Assembly: GCF_019904175.1 (NCBI RefSeq)
Contig: NZ_CP061913.1
Span: 11,594,001 to 11,658,000 of the forward strand
Direction: 5' to 3'
DNA from: Dactylosporangium vinaceum
GTDB lineage: Bacteria > Actinomycetota > Actinomycetes > Mycobacteriales > Micromonosporaceae
DNA length: 64,000 bases
This document shows positions 28,793-37,766 of this stretch, piece after piece. Each line of letters begins with the position of its first letter. The first letter of the stretch is position 1. The translations under genes and the position numbers were made by a program. The notes under the pieces are model-generated. The model saw nothing but the letters and a program-made list of their open reading frames with translations, did no database searches and had not been told where the DNA came from.

Positions 28793-30370
28793 CTAAGTGC
28801 GCGGTGGGTGATCTCGCTCGGGCAGTCCGTACTGCAGCGCCACGCGGTCGAGGTACACGAGCTGCCCGGCGACCCCGATGATCAGGAACAGCAGCAGCAT
28901 CGGCAGCGAGAGCAGCCGGCTGTAGGGCATTTCCCGGGCCGGCCCGTACTGCGTCAGCGTGTTGAAGATCGCAAAGAACCCGTTCGGCTGCTTGCCGGTG
29001 CCGCTGACGTACGGCCACAGCGCGTCCTGGGCGAGCACCAGCCAGGTGGCGAAGTAGGACAGGCCGAGCGCCGGCAGTCCGGGCCAGATCACCGACCACC
29101 ACGACGCCGGGCGCCCCTCCTGCAGCAGCACCTCCCGGCGCAGCGCCTGCCCGCGGAACAGCATCGCCAGCAGGATGAGCACCGGGATCGTCACCCGCGA
29201 GGGCGGGACGAGCGCCGAGAACTCGCCGATCCGGTCGGCCGTGCGCCCCGCGGCGTATTCCCGCAGCACGAGCGGCCCGACCCCGACGAAAAGGAACAGG
29301 CCGAACGGCAGGAGGAGCAGCTCACTGTACTTCCCCAGGGGCCGCAGTCCGCTGATGCCGAACGCGGCCAGGGCGGCCACCGTGACCCCGACGAGCGCCG
29401 CGATGAGCGACGGGATCCAGGTGTTGACGAACGTCGCCGGGAGCCGGTCGCTGTCGCCGGTGATGTGGCTCAGCCAGGGCCACAGCCCGACGATCGTGAC
29501 GATCAGCACGATCAGCAGCAGTGCGCCCAGCGGACCCCAGGCCCAGACCTTGCCCGGCCGGGAGTCGGAGGTGAGCTGAAACCGCAGGTTCGTCACGATG
29601 ATCAAGCTGGTCGCGGCCAGCCCGAGCAGCAGCAGCGGGACCAGCAGCACCGAGGCGACGGCGCTGGCCAGCCCGAAGTCGGCGTAGACGAACCCGCTCT
29701 GGATCAGCTCCACCACCGGCGTGACGTGCCGCTCTTCCCGCGGCACGTTCTGGAAGATCTGCGTGAACGTGAACTCCTGGAGGGTCAGGGCGATCACGGT
29801 CAGCACGGCCAGCAGCCCGCCGAGGATCACGCCGGGCCAGGGGCTGCGGCCGCTGCGGAACGCGGCCAGGTAGAGCAGCACGGCCGACGCCGTGACGACG
29901 CCGAACGTGCCGAGCCAGAACGCGGAGAGCTGCGAGTGCCCGTCGACGAAGTGGGCGACGGCGATCCCGAGCGGCGCGAACGCGGCCAGCGGGATCGTCA
30001 GCAGGCCGCGGGTGACCCAGCGGCCGGGGCGGCCCGCGGCGTCGGCCGCCCAGGCCAGGGCCGGGGCGACGATGAGGACCACGACGAGCGGCAGGAGCGC
30101 CAGCAGCAGGCTCCAGCCGATCGCGCCGCCGAGGCCCTTGTCGAAGGCGGCGCGGTAGTTGTCCCAGCCGGCGGAGCCGTCGGTCCCGCCGTCGGTCAGG
30201 AAGCGGACGCCCCTGAGCTTGTTGAAGGAGCTTCGGAAGGTCCAGAAGACCGGCTCGACGTAGGAGGTGATGAGCAGCACCAGTGCGGGGAGCACCAGTA
30301 CGAGGCCGACGACCACCTGCCAGGCGGGTCGGGGTGTGGCCGGGCGCAGCATCGTGGGCTGGACGGTCAT
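28793..30370 (-). CDS. Large permease resembling two fused ABC sugar-permease subunits
   Basis: A 525-residue integral membrane protein with about twelve predicted spans. The N-terminal half begins like MalF/UgpA-type subunits: LVLVLPALVLLITSYVEPVF, FRSSFNKLRG, GWDNYRAAFDKGLGGAIGWS, and WVTRGLLTIPLAAFAPLGIA. The second half has similar topology (TFVNTWIPSLIAALVGVTVA, then GLRPLGKYSELLLLPFGLFL, and a C-terminal LPMLLLFLIIGVAGQLVYLD). The canonical EAA-loop for ATPase contact is not obvious. No ATPase or binding-protein gene is adjacent, so the transport role is tentative. Confidence 0.6.
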   Translation of the reverse strand: MTVQPTMLRPATPRPAWQVVVGLVLVLPALVLLITSYVEPVFWTFRSSFNKLRGVRFLTDGGTDGSAGWDNYRAAFDKGLGGAIGWSLLLALLPLVVVLIVAPALAWAADAAGRPGRWVTRGLLTIPLAAFAPLGIAVAHFVDGHSQLSAFWLGTFGVVTASAVLLYLAAFRSGRSPWPGVILGGLLAVLTVIALTLQEFTFTQIFQNVPREERHVTPVVELIQSGFVYADFGLASAVASVLLVPLLLLGLAATSLIIVTNLRFQLTSDSRPGKVWAWGPLGALLLIVLIVTIVGLWPWLSHITGDSDRLPATFVNTWIPSLIAALVGVTVAALAAFGISGLRPLGKYSELLLLPFGLFLFVGVGPLVLREYAAGRTADRIGEFSALVPPSRVTIPVLILLAMLFRGQALRREVLLQEGRPASWWSVIWPGLPALGLSYFATWLVLAQDALWPYVSGTGKQPNGFFAIFNTLTQYGPAREMPYSRLLSLPMLLLFLIIGVAGQLVYLDRVALQYGLPERDHPPRT

Positions 30371-30398
30371 GCCGACACCCTATGGGCCCGGTGCGATT

Positions 30399-31628
30399 TC
30401 AGCGCGACAGGATTGCCGTCACGCCCTGCCCGCCGGCGGCGCAGATCGAGATGAGCCCGCGGCCCGAGCCCTTCTCGGCGAGGAGCTTGGCCAGGGTGGC
30501 CACGATCCGGCCGCCGGTCGCCGCGAAGGGGTGCCCGGCCGCCAGGGACGAGCCGTTGACGTTCAGCTTGGCCCGGTCGATCGGCCCCAGCGTCGGCTCC
30601 AGGGCCTTCAGGGTGGCCAGCACCTGCGACGCGAACGCCTCGTGGATCTCGTAGTAGTCGAAGTCGGCCAGCTTCAGGCCGGCCCGCTCGAGCATCCGCG
30701 GCAGCGCGTACACCGGGGCCATGAGCAGGCCGTCGGCCCCACCGACGAAGTCGACGGCGGCCGTCTCGGCGGTCTCGAAGTATGCCAGGACCGGCAGCTT
30801 CTTCCGCGCGGCCCACTCCTCGGACGCCAGCAGCACCACCGCCGCGCCGTCCGTCAAGGGAGTCGAGTTGCCGGCCGTCATCGTCGCGCCAGGGCCGCGG
30901 CCGTAGACCGGCTTGAGCGCGGCCAGCCTCTCCAGGGAGGTGTCCGGGCGCAGGTTCTGGTCGCGGGCCAGCCCTAGATATGGCGTGACCAGGTCGTCGA
31001 AGAACCCGCGCTCGTAGGCCGCGGCCAGGTTGCGGTGCGAGGCCAGCGCCAGCTCGTCCTGCTCGGCCCGGCCGATCTCGAACTCGGCCGCGGTCCGCGC
31101 GGCGTGCTCGCCCATCGACAGCCCGGTGCGCGGCTCGGCGTTGCGCGGGATGTCCGGCCGCAGCTGGCCCGGGCGAAACCTGCTCACCGCACGCAGCCGG
31201 GCGCCGAGGGAGCGGGCCCGGTTGAGCTCCATCATGATCCGCCGGGCGTCCTCGTTGACCCCCAGCGGCGCGTCGGAGGTGGTGTCGACGCCCCCGGCGA
31301 TCCCGGCCTCGATCTGGCCCAGCGCGATCTTGTTGGCCACCAGCGTCACCGCCTCCAGCCCGGTGCCACACGCCTGCTGCACGTCGTACGCGGGTGTCCG
31401 CGGGTCCAGCCGCGACCCCAGCACCGACTCGCGGGTCAGGTTGAAGTCGCGGCTGTGCTTGAGCACCGCCCCGGCCGCGACCTCGCCGAGCCGCTCCCCG
31501 GCCAGGCCGCAGCGGGACACAAGTCCATCTATGGCGGCGGTCAGCATGTCCTGGTTTGATGCAGTGGCGTATGCGCTGCCCGAGCGGGCGAAGGGGATGC
31601 GGTTGCCGGCGACGATCGCGACCTTCAC
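30399..31628 (-). CDS. fadA2: Acetyl-CoA acyltransferase (thiolase), FadA2/FadI-like
   Basis: A 409-residue thiolase for the last step of fatty-acid beta-oxidation (cleavage of 3-ketoacyl-CoA). The nucleophilic Cys lies in YDVQQACGTGLE (about residue 87); HEAF, the late NVNGSSLAAGHPFAATGGR and CAAGGQG carry the remaining active-site residues. The GTG at 31628 is chosen because AAGGAGAC precedes it and the family begins VKVAIVAG. It is divergent from fabG4-htdX, the arrangement I remember from Mycobacterium tuberculosis (Rv0243, Rv0242c, Rv0241c). Confidence 0.9.
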   Translation of the reverse strand: MKVAIVAGNRIPFARSGSAYATASNQDMLTAAIDGLVSRCGLAGERLGEVAAGAVLKHSRDFNLTRESVLGSRLDPRTPAYDVQQACGTGLEAVTLVANKIALGQIEAGIAGGVDTTSDAPLGVNEDARRIMMELNRARSLGARLRAVSRFRPGQLRPDIPRNAEPRTGLSMGEHAARTAAEFEIGRAEQDELALASHRNLAAAYERGFFDDLVTPYLGLARDQNLRPDTSLERLAALKPVYGRGPGATMTAGNSTPLTDGAAVVLLASEEWAARKKLPVLAYFETAETAAVDFVGGADGLLMAPVYALPRMLERAGLKLADFDYYEIHEAFASQVLATLKALEPTLGPIDRAKLNVNGSSLAAGHPFAATGGRIVATLAKLLAEKGSGRGLISICAAGGQGVTAILSR

Positions 31629-31661
31629 GGGAGTCTCCTTCTCCACGGGCGGGGCGTTCTG

Positions 31662-31691
31662 GCGCTACCCTACTCGTGAGTAGGTTAGCGC
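31662..31691. promoter_or_regulatory. 30-bp inverted repeat operator in the fadA2/fabG4 divergent promoter
   Basis: GCGCTA-C-CCTACTC, two central bases GT, then GAGTAGG-T-TAGCGC: thirteen of fourteen arm positions pair. Length and symmetry suit a TetR-family lipid regulator. It lies 28 bp before the fabG4 start and 34 bp before the fadA2 start, so it can govern both directions. Confidence 0.7.
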
Positions 31692-31719
31692 GCGGAAGTG
31701 TGACTGGGGAGGCACCGCA

Positions 31720-33024
31720 ATGACCGATCGCTACGCGACGTTCGCCCACTCGGGCGCCGGGAGGTTCCTGGTCAAACGCCTCGGCCTGCCCGACCCGCCG
31801 AAACTGCGCCGATACGGGCCCGGCAACGAGTTCGGCCCCGTCACGCTGGGTGGCTCCGGCCGGCTGGCCGAGCCGACCCGGCACATCCTCGACAAGCTGC
31901 CCACCGCCGGCGAGGGCACCTCCGCGGTGGTGTTCGACGCGAGCGGGATCGCGGACAGCGCGGGCCTCGGCGCGCTCTACGACTTCTTCCACCCGGTGAT
32001 CCGCTCGGTGCGCCCGTCCGGCCGGGTGATCGTGCTGGGCGCCCCGCCCGAGCTGTGCACCAGCGCCCGGGAGGCGACGGCGCAGCGGGCCCTGGAGGGG
32101 TTCGTCCGCTCGCTCGGCAAGGAGATCGGCCGCGGCTCGACGGCCCAGCTCGTCTACGTCGCCCCGGGCGCGGAGGAGGCCACCGAGTCGACGCTGCGGT
32201 TCCTGCTCTCGGGGCGCTCGGCGTACGTCTCCGGGCAGGTCATCCGCATCGGCCCGGCCGCCGTCGACGTCCCCGACGACTGGGACCGGCCGCTCGTCGG
32301 CAAGACCGCGATCGTCACCGGGGCGGCCCGCGGGATCGGTGCGGCCATCGCCGGGGTGCTGACCCGCGAGGGCGCGCACGTGGTCTGCCTGGATGTACCG
32401 GCGGCGGGTGAGGACCTCTCCCGGGTCGCCAACGAGAACAAGGGCACCGCGCTGCAGCTGGACCTGACCGCCGAGGACGCACCGCGCCGGCTGGCCGACT
32501 TCATCGCGACCCGGCACGTGCACGCCGACGTGTTCGTGCACAACGCCGGCATCACCCGCGACAAGACGCTCGGCAAGATGAGCGCCGAGCAGTGGGCGTC
32601 GGTCATCGACGTCAACCTCGCGAGCCAGGAGCGCATCAACGACGTACTGCTGGCCGAGCGGCTCCTGGGTGACAACGGCCGGATCGTCGCCGTCTCCTCG
32701 GTCTCGGGCATCGCCGGTAACCGCGGGCAGACCAACTACGCCACCTCCAAGGCGGGCGTCATCGGCCTCGTCCAGGCCACGGCGGGCGCGGTCGCCGAGC
32801 ACGGGCTCACGATCAACGCGGTCGCGCCGGGCTTCATCGAGACGAAGATGACCGCGGCGATGCCGATGTTCCTGCGCGAGAGCGGCCGCCGGCTCAACAG
32901 CCTGGCCCAGGGCGGCCTGCCGGTCGACGTGGCCGAGACCATCGCCTGGCTGGCCAGCCCCGCATCGGGTGGCGTGAACGGCAACGTCGTGCGCGTGTGC
33001 GGGCAGAGCCTGCTGGGAGCCTGA
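31720..33024 (+). CDS. fabG4: Long 3-oxoacyl-ACP/CoA reductase, FabG4-like
   Basis: A 434-residue high-molecular-weight FabG. An N-terminal flavodoxin-like domain of about 185 residues without catalytic residues precedes the SDR domain. The SDR part has the cofactor motif TGAARGIG (about 199-206), NAGITRD, the catalytic Ser in VSSVSGIAGN and Y-x-x-x-K in NYATSKAGV. It reduces 3-oxoacyl thioesters with NAD(P)H. GGGGAGG precedes the ATG. It is followed after 1 nt by the hydratase gene, forming a two-gene lipid operon. Confidence 0.9.
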   Translation: MTDRYATFAHSGAGRFLVKRLGLPDPPKLRRYGPGNEFGPVTLGGSGRLAEPTRHILDKLPTAGEGTSAVVFDASGIADSAGLGALYDFFHPVIRSVRPSGRVIVLGAPPELCTSAREATAQRALEGFVRSLGKEIGRGSTAQLVYVAPGAEEATESTLRFLLSGRSAYVSGQVIRIGPAAVDVPDDWDRPLVGKTAIVTGAARGIGAAIAGVLTREGAHVVCLDVPAAGEDLSRVANENKGTALQLDLTAEDAPRRLADFIATRHVHADVFVHNAGITRDKTLGKMSAEQWASVIDVNLASQERINDVLLAERLLGDNGRIVAVSSVSGIAGNRGQTNYATSKAGVIGLVQATAGAVAEHGLTINAVAPGFIETKMTAAMPMFLRESGRRLNSLAQGGLPVDVAETIAWLASPASGGVNGNVVRVCGQSLLGA

Positions 33025-33025
33025 G

Positions 33026-33874
33026 GTGGAGCTCCAAAGACCCCCGAAGCTGCTTCCCCTGTACCGCGCGGCGCTGCTCCGGCGACCCAACGGCACGGTG
33101 CTGCCGGAGCGGGAGCTGCGCCTGGCGAACGTCTCCGTGGACGTCGCGCACCTCGCCGAGTACGACCGAGTGTGCGGTTTCCGCCTGCGCGACGAGCTGC
33201 CGGCGACGTATCCGCACGTGCTGGCGTTCCCGATGGCGCTGTCCCTGATGACGGCGGCGGACTTCCCGTTTCCGGCGATGGGAATCGTGCACGTCGCCAA
33301 CGAGATCCGGGTCCTGCGGCCGCTGCGCTCCTCGGATTCGTTTGCGTTGTCGGTCCGCGCCGAGGACCTGCGCCCCCATGAACGTGGGCGGCAGTTCGAC
33401 ATGGTCGCGACCGCGTCGATCGCCGATGAGCCCGTCTGGATCGGGCGGTCGACGTATCTCAAGCGCGATGGCGGGCCGCACACCGCGCGCGAGAAGTCGG
33501 ATGGCCCGGACTCGCCCCGATCAACGGCGATCTGGGGGGTACGGCGGCGGACCGGGCCCGACTACGCCAGGGTGTCCGGCGACCGCAATCCGATCCACAT
33601 CAGCCGGCTGGCGGCCCGGGCGTTCGGCTTCAAGCGCACCATCGCGCACGGCATGTGGACGAAGGCCCGCTGCCTGGCCGCTCTGGAGGGCCGGCTACCC
33701 GAGCGCTTCACGGTGTCCGTGCAGTTCAAGCGCCCGATTCTGCTGCCCGCGACGGTGGCGTTCGCGAACGGCGGCGCTCGGTTCGCCGTCCACGATGGGG
33801 TGACAGGAGCACCGCACCTGACCGGCACGATCGTTGACCACGACTGTGCAGACCCTGACGAGGGCGCCCGCTGA
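33026..33874 (+). CDS. htdX: MaoC-like (R)-3-hydroxyacyl dehydratase, HtdX-like
   Basis: A 282-residue double hot-dog protein. The catalytic hydratase-2 motif is in the C-terminal half: YARVSGDRNPIHISRLAARA then FKRTIAHGMW, with the Asp and His of the active site. It interconverts 3-hydroxyacyl and trans-2-enoyl thioesters. It starts at GTG one base after the fabG4 stop. With FabG4 it can run the reductive steps of fatty acyl elongation or reverse beta-oxidation. Confidence 0.88.
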   Translation: MELQRPPKLLPLYRAALLRRPNGTVLPERELRLANVSVDVAHLAEYDRVCGFRLRDELPATYPHVLAFPMALSLMTAADFPFPAMGIVHVANEIRVLRPLRSSDSFALSVRAEDLRPHERGRQFDMVATASIADEPVWIGRSTYLKRDGGPHTAREKSDGPDSPRSTAIWGVRRRTGPDYARVSGDRNPIHISRLAARAFGFKRTIAHGMWTKARCLAALEGRLPERFTVSVQFKRPILLPATVAFANGGARFAVHDGVTGAPHLTGTIVDHDCADPDEGAR

Positions 33875-33878
33875 GCCC

Positions 33879-36107
33879 ATGACGGCGGCGCCCAAGGGTG
33901 CCGTCGCCGTTCGGTTCGCGGGCCCGGCCCTGCTGCTGGCCACGGTGTTCGCGGTGCTGTGGTTCTATCGCGTGCCACCGGCGACGACGGCCCTGTTCGT
34001 CACGTATCTCGCGCTCGGCGTCACGCTGCCGGGAACGCTCTGGTGGCGGCTCGGCCGCGGCCGCCGCGAGTGGCTCGTCGCCGATCTGGCGGCCGGGCTC
34101 GTGGTCGGGTACATCGGCGAGGTCTTCTGCTATGTCGTCGCCCGGCTGCTCGGCGCGCCGCTGCTGGTGCTGGTGTTCCCGCTGGCCACTGTCGCCGTGT
34201 TCGCCCTGGTCCCGCGGTGGCGGTCGTACTTCCGCGCGGCCCCCGATCCGGATCGCCCGTCGGTGCCGGCGCAGTTGGCTCTCACCGCACTGGCCGGGCT
34301 GACGCTCGTGTGGAGCGTCAAGTTCTTCCGGGTCTACGGGCTGCGGTATCCGGCGAACGCCTCCCCCGACACCGACAGCCCGTTCCACCTCGCGCTGCTG
34401 GGCGAGGCGAAGCACCACATGCCGATGACGATCCCGTGGATTCAGGGCGAGCCGCTGCTGTACCACTGGTTCGTCTACCCGGAGATGGCGGCGACGAGCT
34501 GGGTCACCGGCATCGAGCCGAACGTCCTGCTGCTGCGCCTTTCCATGCTGCCGATGCTGATGGGCTTCACGGTCCTCGTCGCGCTGCTCGGCCGCCGCGT
34601 CATCGGCGCCTGGTGGCCCGGCGTCGCCGCGAGCGCCGTGACATTGCTGGTGCTCGCCCCGAACCCGTACCAGTGGCAGCTCAACGCGTTCTACCGCGAT
34701 CTCGCGTTCTCCGGCTTCGACGACGGCGCCTACTTGCGGCAGACGGCGTGGACCGGCCCGACCCAGACCTTCGGCGCGCTGTTGTTCGTGCCGGTGATGC
34801 TCGTGCTCGTCGACCTGCTGCGCGGCTCACGGCGGCAGTGGGCGCTGTTCGCGGTCCTGCTGGCCGGCGTCACCGGCGGCAAGGCGACATACCTGCCGCT
34901 GCTCGCCGCCGGACTGGGCCTGCTCATCGTCGTCCGCCGTCTCCACCGGGTGGCGCTCATCGCCCTGGGCGCGACGGTCGTGGCCTTTCTCACCGGCATG
35001 CTGCTGCTGTTCGGGGCCAGCAGCCAGGGCACCCGGCTGGCCCCGCTGACGGATGTCGCCACGGGCGGGATCGGCGTCACGACCGGGTTCAGCGCGGGCC
35101 GGGAGCCGTGGAAGCTGCTGGTGCTCGCCCTGCTGACGGTGCTCTGCTGGGCCGCGATGTGGGCCGGCATCGCGCTGCTGCGCCGCCCCTCACCCGAGCT
35201 CGTGGTGATGCTCGGCATCGGCATCGCGGGCGCGGCGGCGACGATGCTACTGGGCCAGGACGGCGACAGCCAGCGCTATTTCCTGGAGTCGGCGCGGCCG
35301 TATCTGTGCGTCGCCGCCGTCGCCGGGCTGGCTCGACTGGGTGGCCGGACCCTTATCGCGTGGGCGGTCGTCGGGGTCGTGGCGATTCAGGGAGTACAAA
35401 CGCTGGGTCGAAATGCCATCCCCAAGCACGCGTCGGTCCTCGATCTCGCCGCTCCCTACGCTTTGCTGCTGTTGGTTCTCGGTTCTTGCTGGCTGATCGG
35501 CAAGTATGCGGGCTCGAAATATCCGCCGCTCCGCAACAAATATTTCGGACATATCATGATTTTTGGGTTGCTGCTGGGATTCGGGGTGAATACCAGCGTG
35601 CAGCACTTTCTCCTGATCGCCTCGGAGTCGCGGCAGAGTGGGTTCCGCGACGTCGTACGGAGCCCGCGCTACGTCAGCGCGGGCACCCTCGAGGCCGGGC
35701 ACTGGCTGCGCGATCACTCGTCGCCTGACGACCTCGTCGCCACCAACGCGCACTGCCTGATGTTCCAGGGCGAGTGCAGCAACCTGCACTTCTCGATGAC
35801 CGCGTACTCCGAGCGGCGGATGCTCGTCGAGGGCTGGGGCTTCGCCACGACCGCCCACGAGGAGGCGGCCCGGCTCGGGACGTGGGTCGGCGCGGTGCCG
35901 TACTGGAAGCCGGCGGTGCTGGCCGACAACGACGCCGTCTTCGCCGCACCGACCCCGGCAAACGTGGACGTTCTTCGCAATCGCTACCGAGTCCGGTGGC
36001 TGTTCGTTGATGAAACGCAGAGCAGCGTTTCGCCACGTCTCGCGGATTTTGCGGAGTTTCGCTACCGGTCCGGCGTCTGTGTGGTGTACGAGCTGCCCCG
36101 TCCCTGA
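33879..36107 (+). CDS. Large polytopic membrane protein, GT-C glycosyltransferase-like
   Basis: About 742 residues from the ATG at 33879; a GTG at 33846 and TTG at 33834, both overlapping the hydratase gene, are alternatives. About thirteen spans are followed by a soluble C-terminal domain of about 180 residues (from SESRQSGFRDVVRSPRYVSA). The segment SPDTDSPFHLALLGEAKHHM in an early periplasmic loop has the Asp/His-rich look of GT-C mannosyltransferases using lipid-phosphate sugars. It is followed by glycan genes (rffA, gtrA-like), which supports a role in surface polysaccharide or glycoprotein assembly. The exact activity is not known. Confidence 0.65.
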   Translation: MTAAPKGAVAVRFAGPALLLATVFAVLWFYRVPPATTALFVTYLALGVTLPGTLWWRLGRGRREWLVADLAAGLVVGYIGEVFCYVVARLLGAPLLVLVFPLATVAVFALVPRWRSYFRAAPDPDRPSVPAQLALTALAGLTLVWSVKFFRVYGLRYPANASPDTDSPFHLALLGEAKHHMPMTIPWIQGEPLLYHWFVYPEMAATSWVTGIEPNVLLLRLSMLPMLMGFTVLVALLGRRVIGAWWPGVAASAVTLLVLAPNPYQWQLNAFYRDLAFSGFDDGAYLRQTAWTGPTQTFGALLFVPVMLVLVDLLRGSRRQWALFAVLLAGVTGGKATYLPLLAAGLGLLIVVRRLHRVALIALGATVVAFLTGMLLLFGASSQGTRLAPLTDVATGGIGVTTGFSAGREPWKLLVLALLTVLCWAAMWAGIALLRRPSPELVVMLGIGIAGAAATMLLGQDGDSQRYFLESARPYLCVAAVAGLARLGGRTLIAWAVVGVVAIQGVQTLGRNAIPKHASVLDLAAPYALLLLVLGSCWLIGKYAGSKYPPLRNKYFGHIMIFGLLLGFGVNTSVQHFLLIASESRQSGFRDVVRSPRYVSAGTLEAGHWLRDHSSPDDLVATNAHCLMFQGECSNLHFSMTAYSERRMLVEGWGFATTAHEEAARLGTWVGAVPYWKPAVLADNDAVFAAPTPANVDVLRNRYRVRWLFVDETQSSVSPRLADFAEFRYRSGVCVVYELPRP

Positions 36108-36127
36108 CGTTAGGTAGGCGCCCGCCA

Positions 36128-37309
36128 GTGAAAGCCACGAAGCAACTCGCCGTCCCGTTCAACAAGGGCTTCCTGACCGGAGCCGAGACCGGGTACATGC
36201 AACAGGCGATGGCCAACGGCCCGATGACCGGCGACGGCCCCTACACCAAGCGCGCCAACCAGCTGCTGAACCAGATCATCGGCTCACGCCACGCGCTGCT
36301 GACGACGTCCTGCACGCACGCCCTCGACATGACCGCGCTGCTGCTGGAGCTCGAGCCGGGCGACGAGGTGATCCTCCCGTCGTTCACGTTCTGCTCCACC
36401 GCCAACGCCTATGCCCTCCGCGGCGCCGTCCCCGTCTTCGTCGACTGCCGCCCCGACACCCTCAACATCGACGAGCGCCTGATCGAGGCGGCCATCACCG
36501 ATCGCACCCGCGCGATAGTGGTCGTCCACTACGCCGGCGTCGCGGTCGAGATGGACGCCATCATGGCCCTGGCGCGGCGCCATGACCTGGTCGTCATCGA
36601 GGACAACGCGCACGGCCTGGGCGGCACCTACCGCGGCCGCAGCCTGGGCTCGATCGGCGCGCTGGCCACCCAGAGCTTCCACGAGACCAAGAACGTCCAC
36701 TGCGGCGAGGGCGGCGCCCTGATCCTCAACGACGACCGCTTCTACGACCGCGCCGAGATCATCCGCGAGAAGGGCACCAACCGCGGCCAGTTCTTCCGCG
36801 GCATGGTCGACAAGTATCGCTGGATGGACCTGGGCAGCTCCTACCTGCCGTCGGACCTGCTCGCCGCATTCCTGACCGCCCAGCTGGAGGCCTTCCCGGA
36901 GATCCAGCGCCGCCGCCAGCACGTCTGGAACAGCTACCACAACCGCCTGGCCACGTGGGCCGTCGAGCACGGCGTCATCCAGCCCACGGTGCCGCAGGAC
37001 CGGACACACCCCGCGCATCTGTACTTCCTGTTGTTGCCGGACCTGGAGAGCCGCTCGGCGATGCTGTCCCATCTGCTCGAGCACGGCGTGCTTGGCACCT
37101 TCCACTACCAGCCCCTGCACCTGGCGCCCGCGGGCCAGAAGTACGGCCGGACCGCCGGCTGCCCGGTCACCGAGGACGTAGCCGACCGCCTGCTGCGCCT
37201 GCCGCTGTACGCCGGCATGGACGACACCGACATCGACCTGGTCATCTCCGCTGTCGAGTCGTACCGCCCGATCCACCGCTCCAGGCCGACGGTCCCCTGC
37301 GCAAAGTGA
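36128..37309 (+). CDS. rffA: dTDP-4-amino-4,6-dideoxygalactose transaminase (DegT/WecE family)
   Basis: A 393-residue PLP aminotransferase that installs a 4-amino group on dTDP-4-keto-6-deoxyglucose. The start PFNKGFLTGAETGYMQQAM, TTSCTHALDMTALLLEL and VIEDNAHGLGGTYRGR are typical of RffA/WecE; the PLP lysine is in SFHETKNVHCGEGGAL. It begins at GTG with AGGTAGG upstream. Its TGA overlaps the GTG of the GtrA-like gene. Together with the GNAT gene at 44829 it could supply an N-acylated 4-amino-6-deoxy sugar such as Fuc4NAc. Confidence 0.9.
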   Translation: MKATKQLAVPFNKGFLTGAETGYMQQAMANGPMTGDGPYTKRANQLLNQIIGSRHALLTTSCTHALDMTALLLELEPGDEVILPSFTFCSTANAYALRGAVPVFVDCRPDTLNIDERLIEAAITDRTRAIVVVHYAGVAVEMDAIMALARRHDLVVIEDNAHGLGGTYRGRSLGSIGALATQSFHETKNVHCGEGGALILNDDRFYDRAEIIREKGTNRGQFFRGMVDKYRWMDLGSSYLPSDLLAAFLTAQLEAFPEIQRRRQHVWNSYHNRLATWAVEHGVIQPTVPQDRTHPAHLYFLLLPDLESRSAMLSHLLEHGVLGTFHYQPLHLAPAGQKYGRTAGCPVTEDVADRLLRLPLYAGMDDTDIDLVISAVESYRPIHRSRPTVPCAK

Positions 37310-37707
37310 CGACAGCTGTCGAACGGGTCCTGGCCGACCGCCGCGTACGCTACGTGGCGGTCGGCGCCGTCTCCTCAGCGGTGTACTACGCCCTCTTCAC
37401 CGCCATCTACCTCACGACCCGCGAGCACCTGCACTACCTGGCCATCCCGGTGCTGGCCAACCTGGGCTGCGCTTTCGCGACGTACCCTCTCCAGCGCCGC
37501 TGGGTCTTCCAGTCCAAGGGCCCGGTGGTGGCCGGCTTCCTGAAGTTCTACGCGATATGCCTGTGGGCCCTGGTCTTCACCTACGTGGGCCTCCCCCTCC
37601 TGGTCGAGCTGGCCCACGTCCCGGTCCTGCCGGCCCAGGCCATCCTCATCGTCACCGCCCCCCTGATCAACTACCAGCTCAGCAAGTGGTGGGCCTTCCG
37701 CCGCTGA
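37306..37707 (+). CDS. GtrA-like membrane protein
   Basis: A 133-residue protein with four spans: YVAVGAVSSAVYYALFTAIY, LAIPVLANLGCAFATYPL with the conserved QRRWVFQS, FYAICLWALVFTYVGLPLLV, and AILIVTAPLINYQLSKWWAF with the terminal W-F-R motif. GtrA proteins translocate polyprenyl-phosphate sugars or assist surface glycosylation. It is translationally coupled to rffA by GTGA. Confidence 0.87.
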   Translation: MTTAVERVLADRRVRYVAVGAVSSAVYYALFTAIYLTTREHLHYLAIPVLANLGCAFATYPLQRRWVFQSKGPVVAGFLKFYAICLWALVFTYVGLPLLVELAHVPVLPAQAILIVTAPLINYQLSKWWAFRR

Positions 37708-37766
37708 CCGTGCGTCTCACGTTCAGCGTGGGCGGCCGACGGGAGCGCGGCCGGAGGAGCGGCGGG

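Noticed and set aside
30367..33483. 1038-codon minus-strand frame spanning fabG4 and htdX
   Set aside because: Covers several well-supported genes on the other strand and frame; low-complexity translation.
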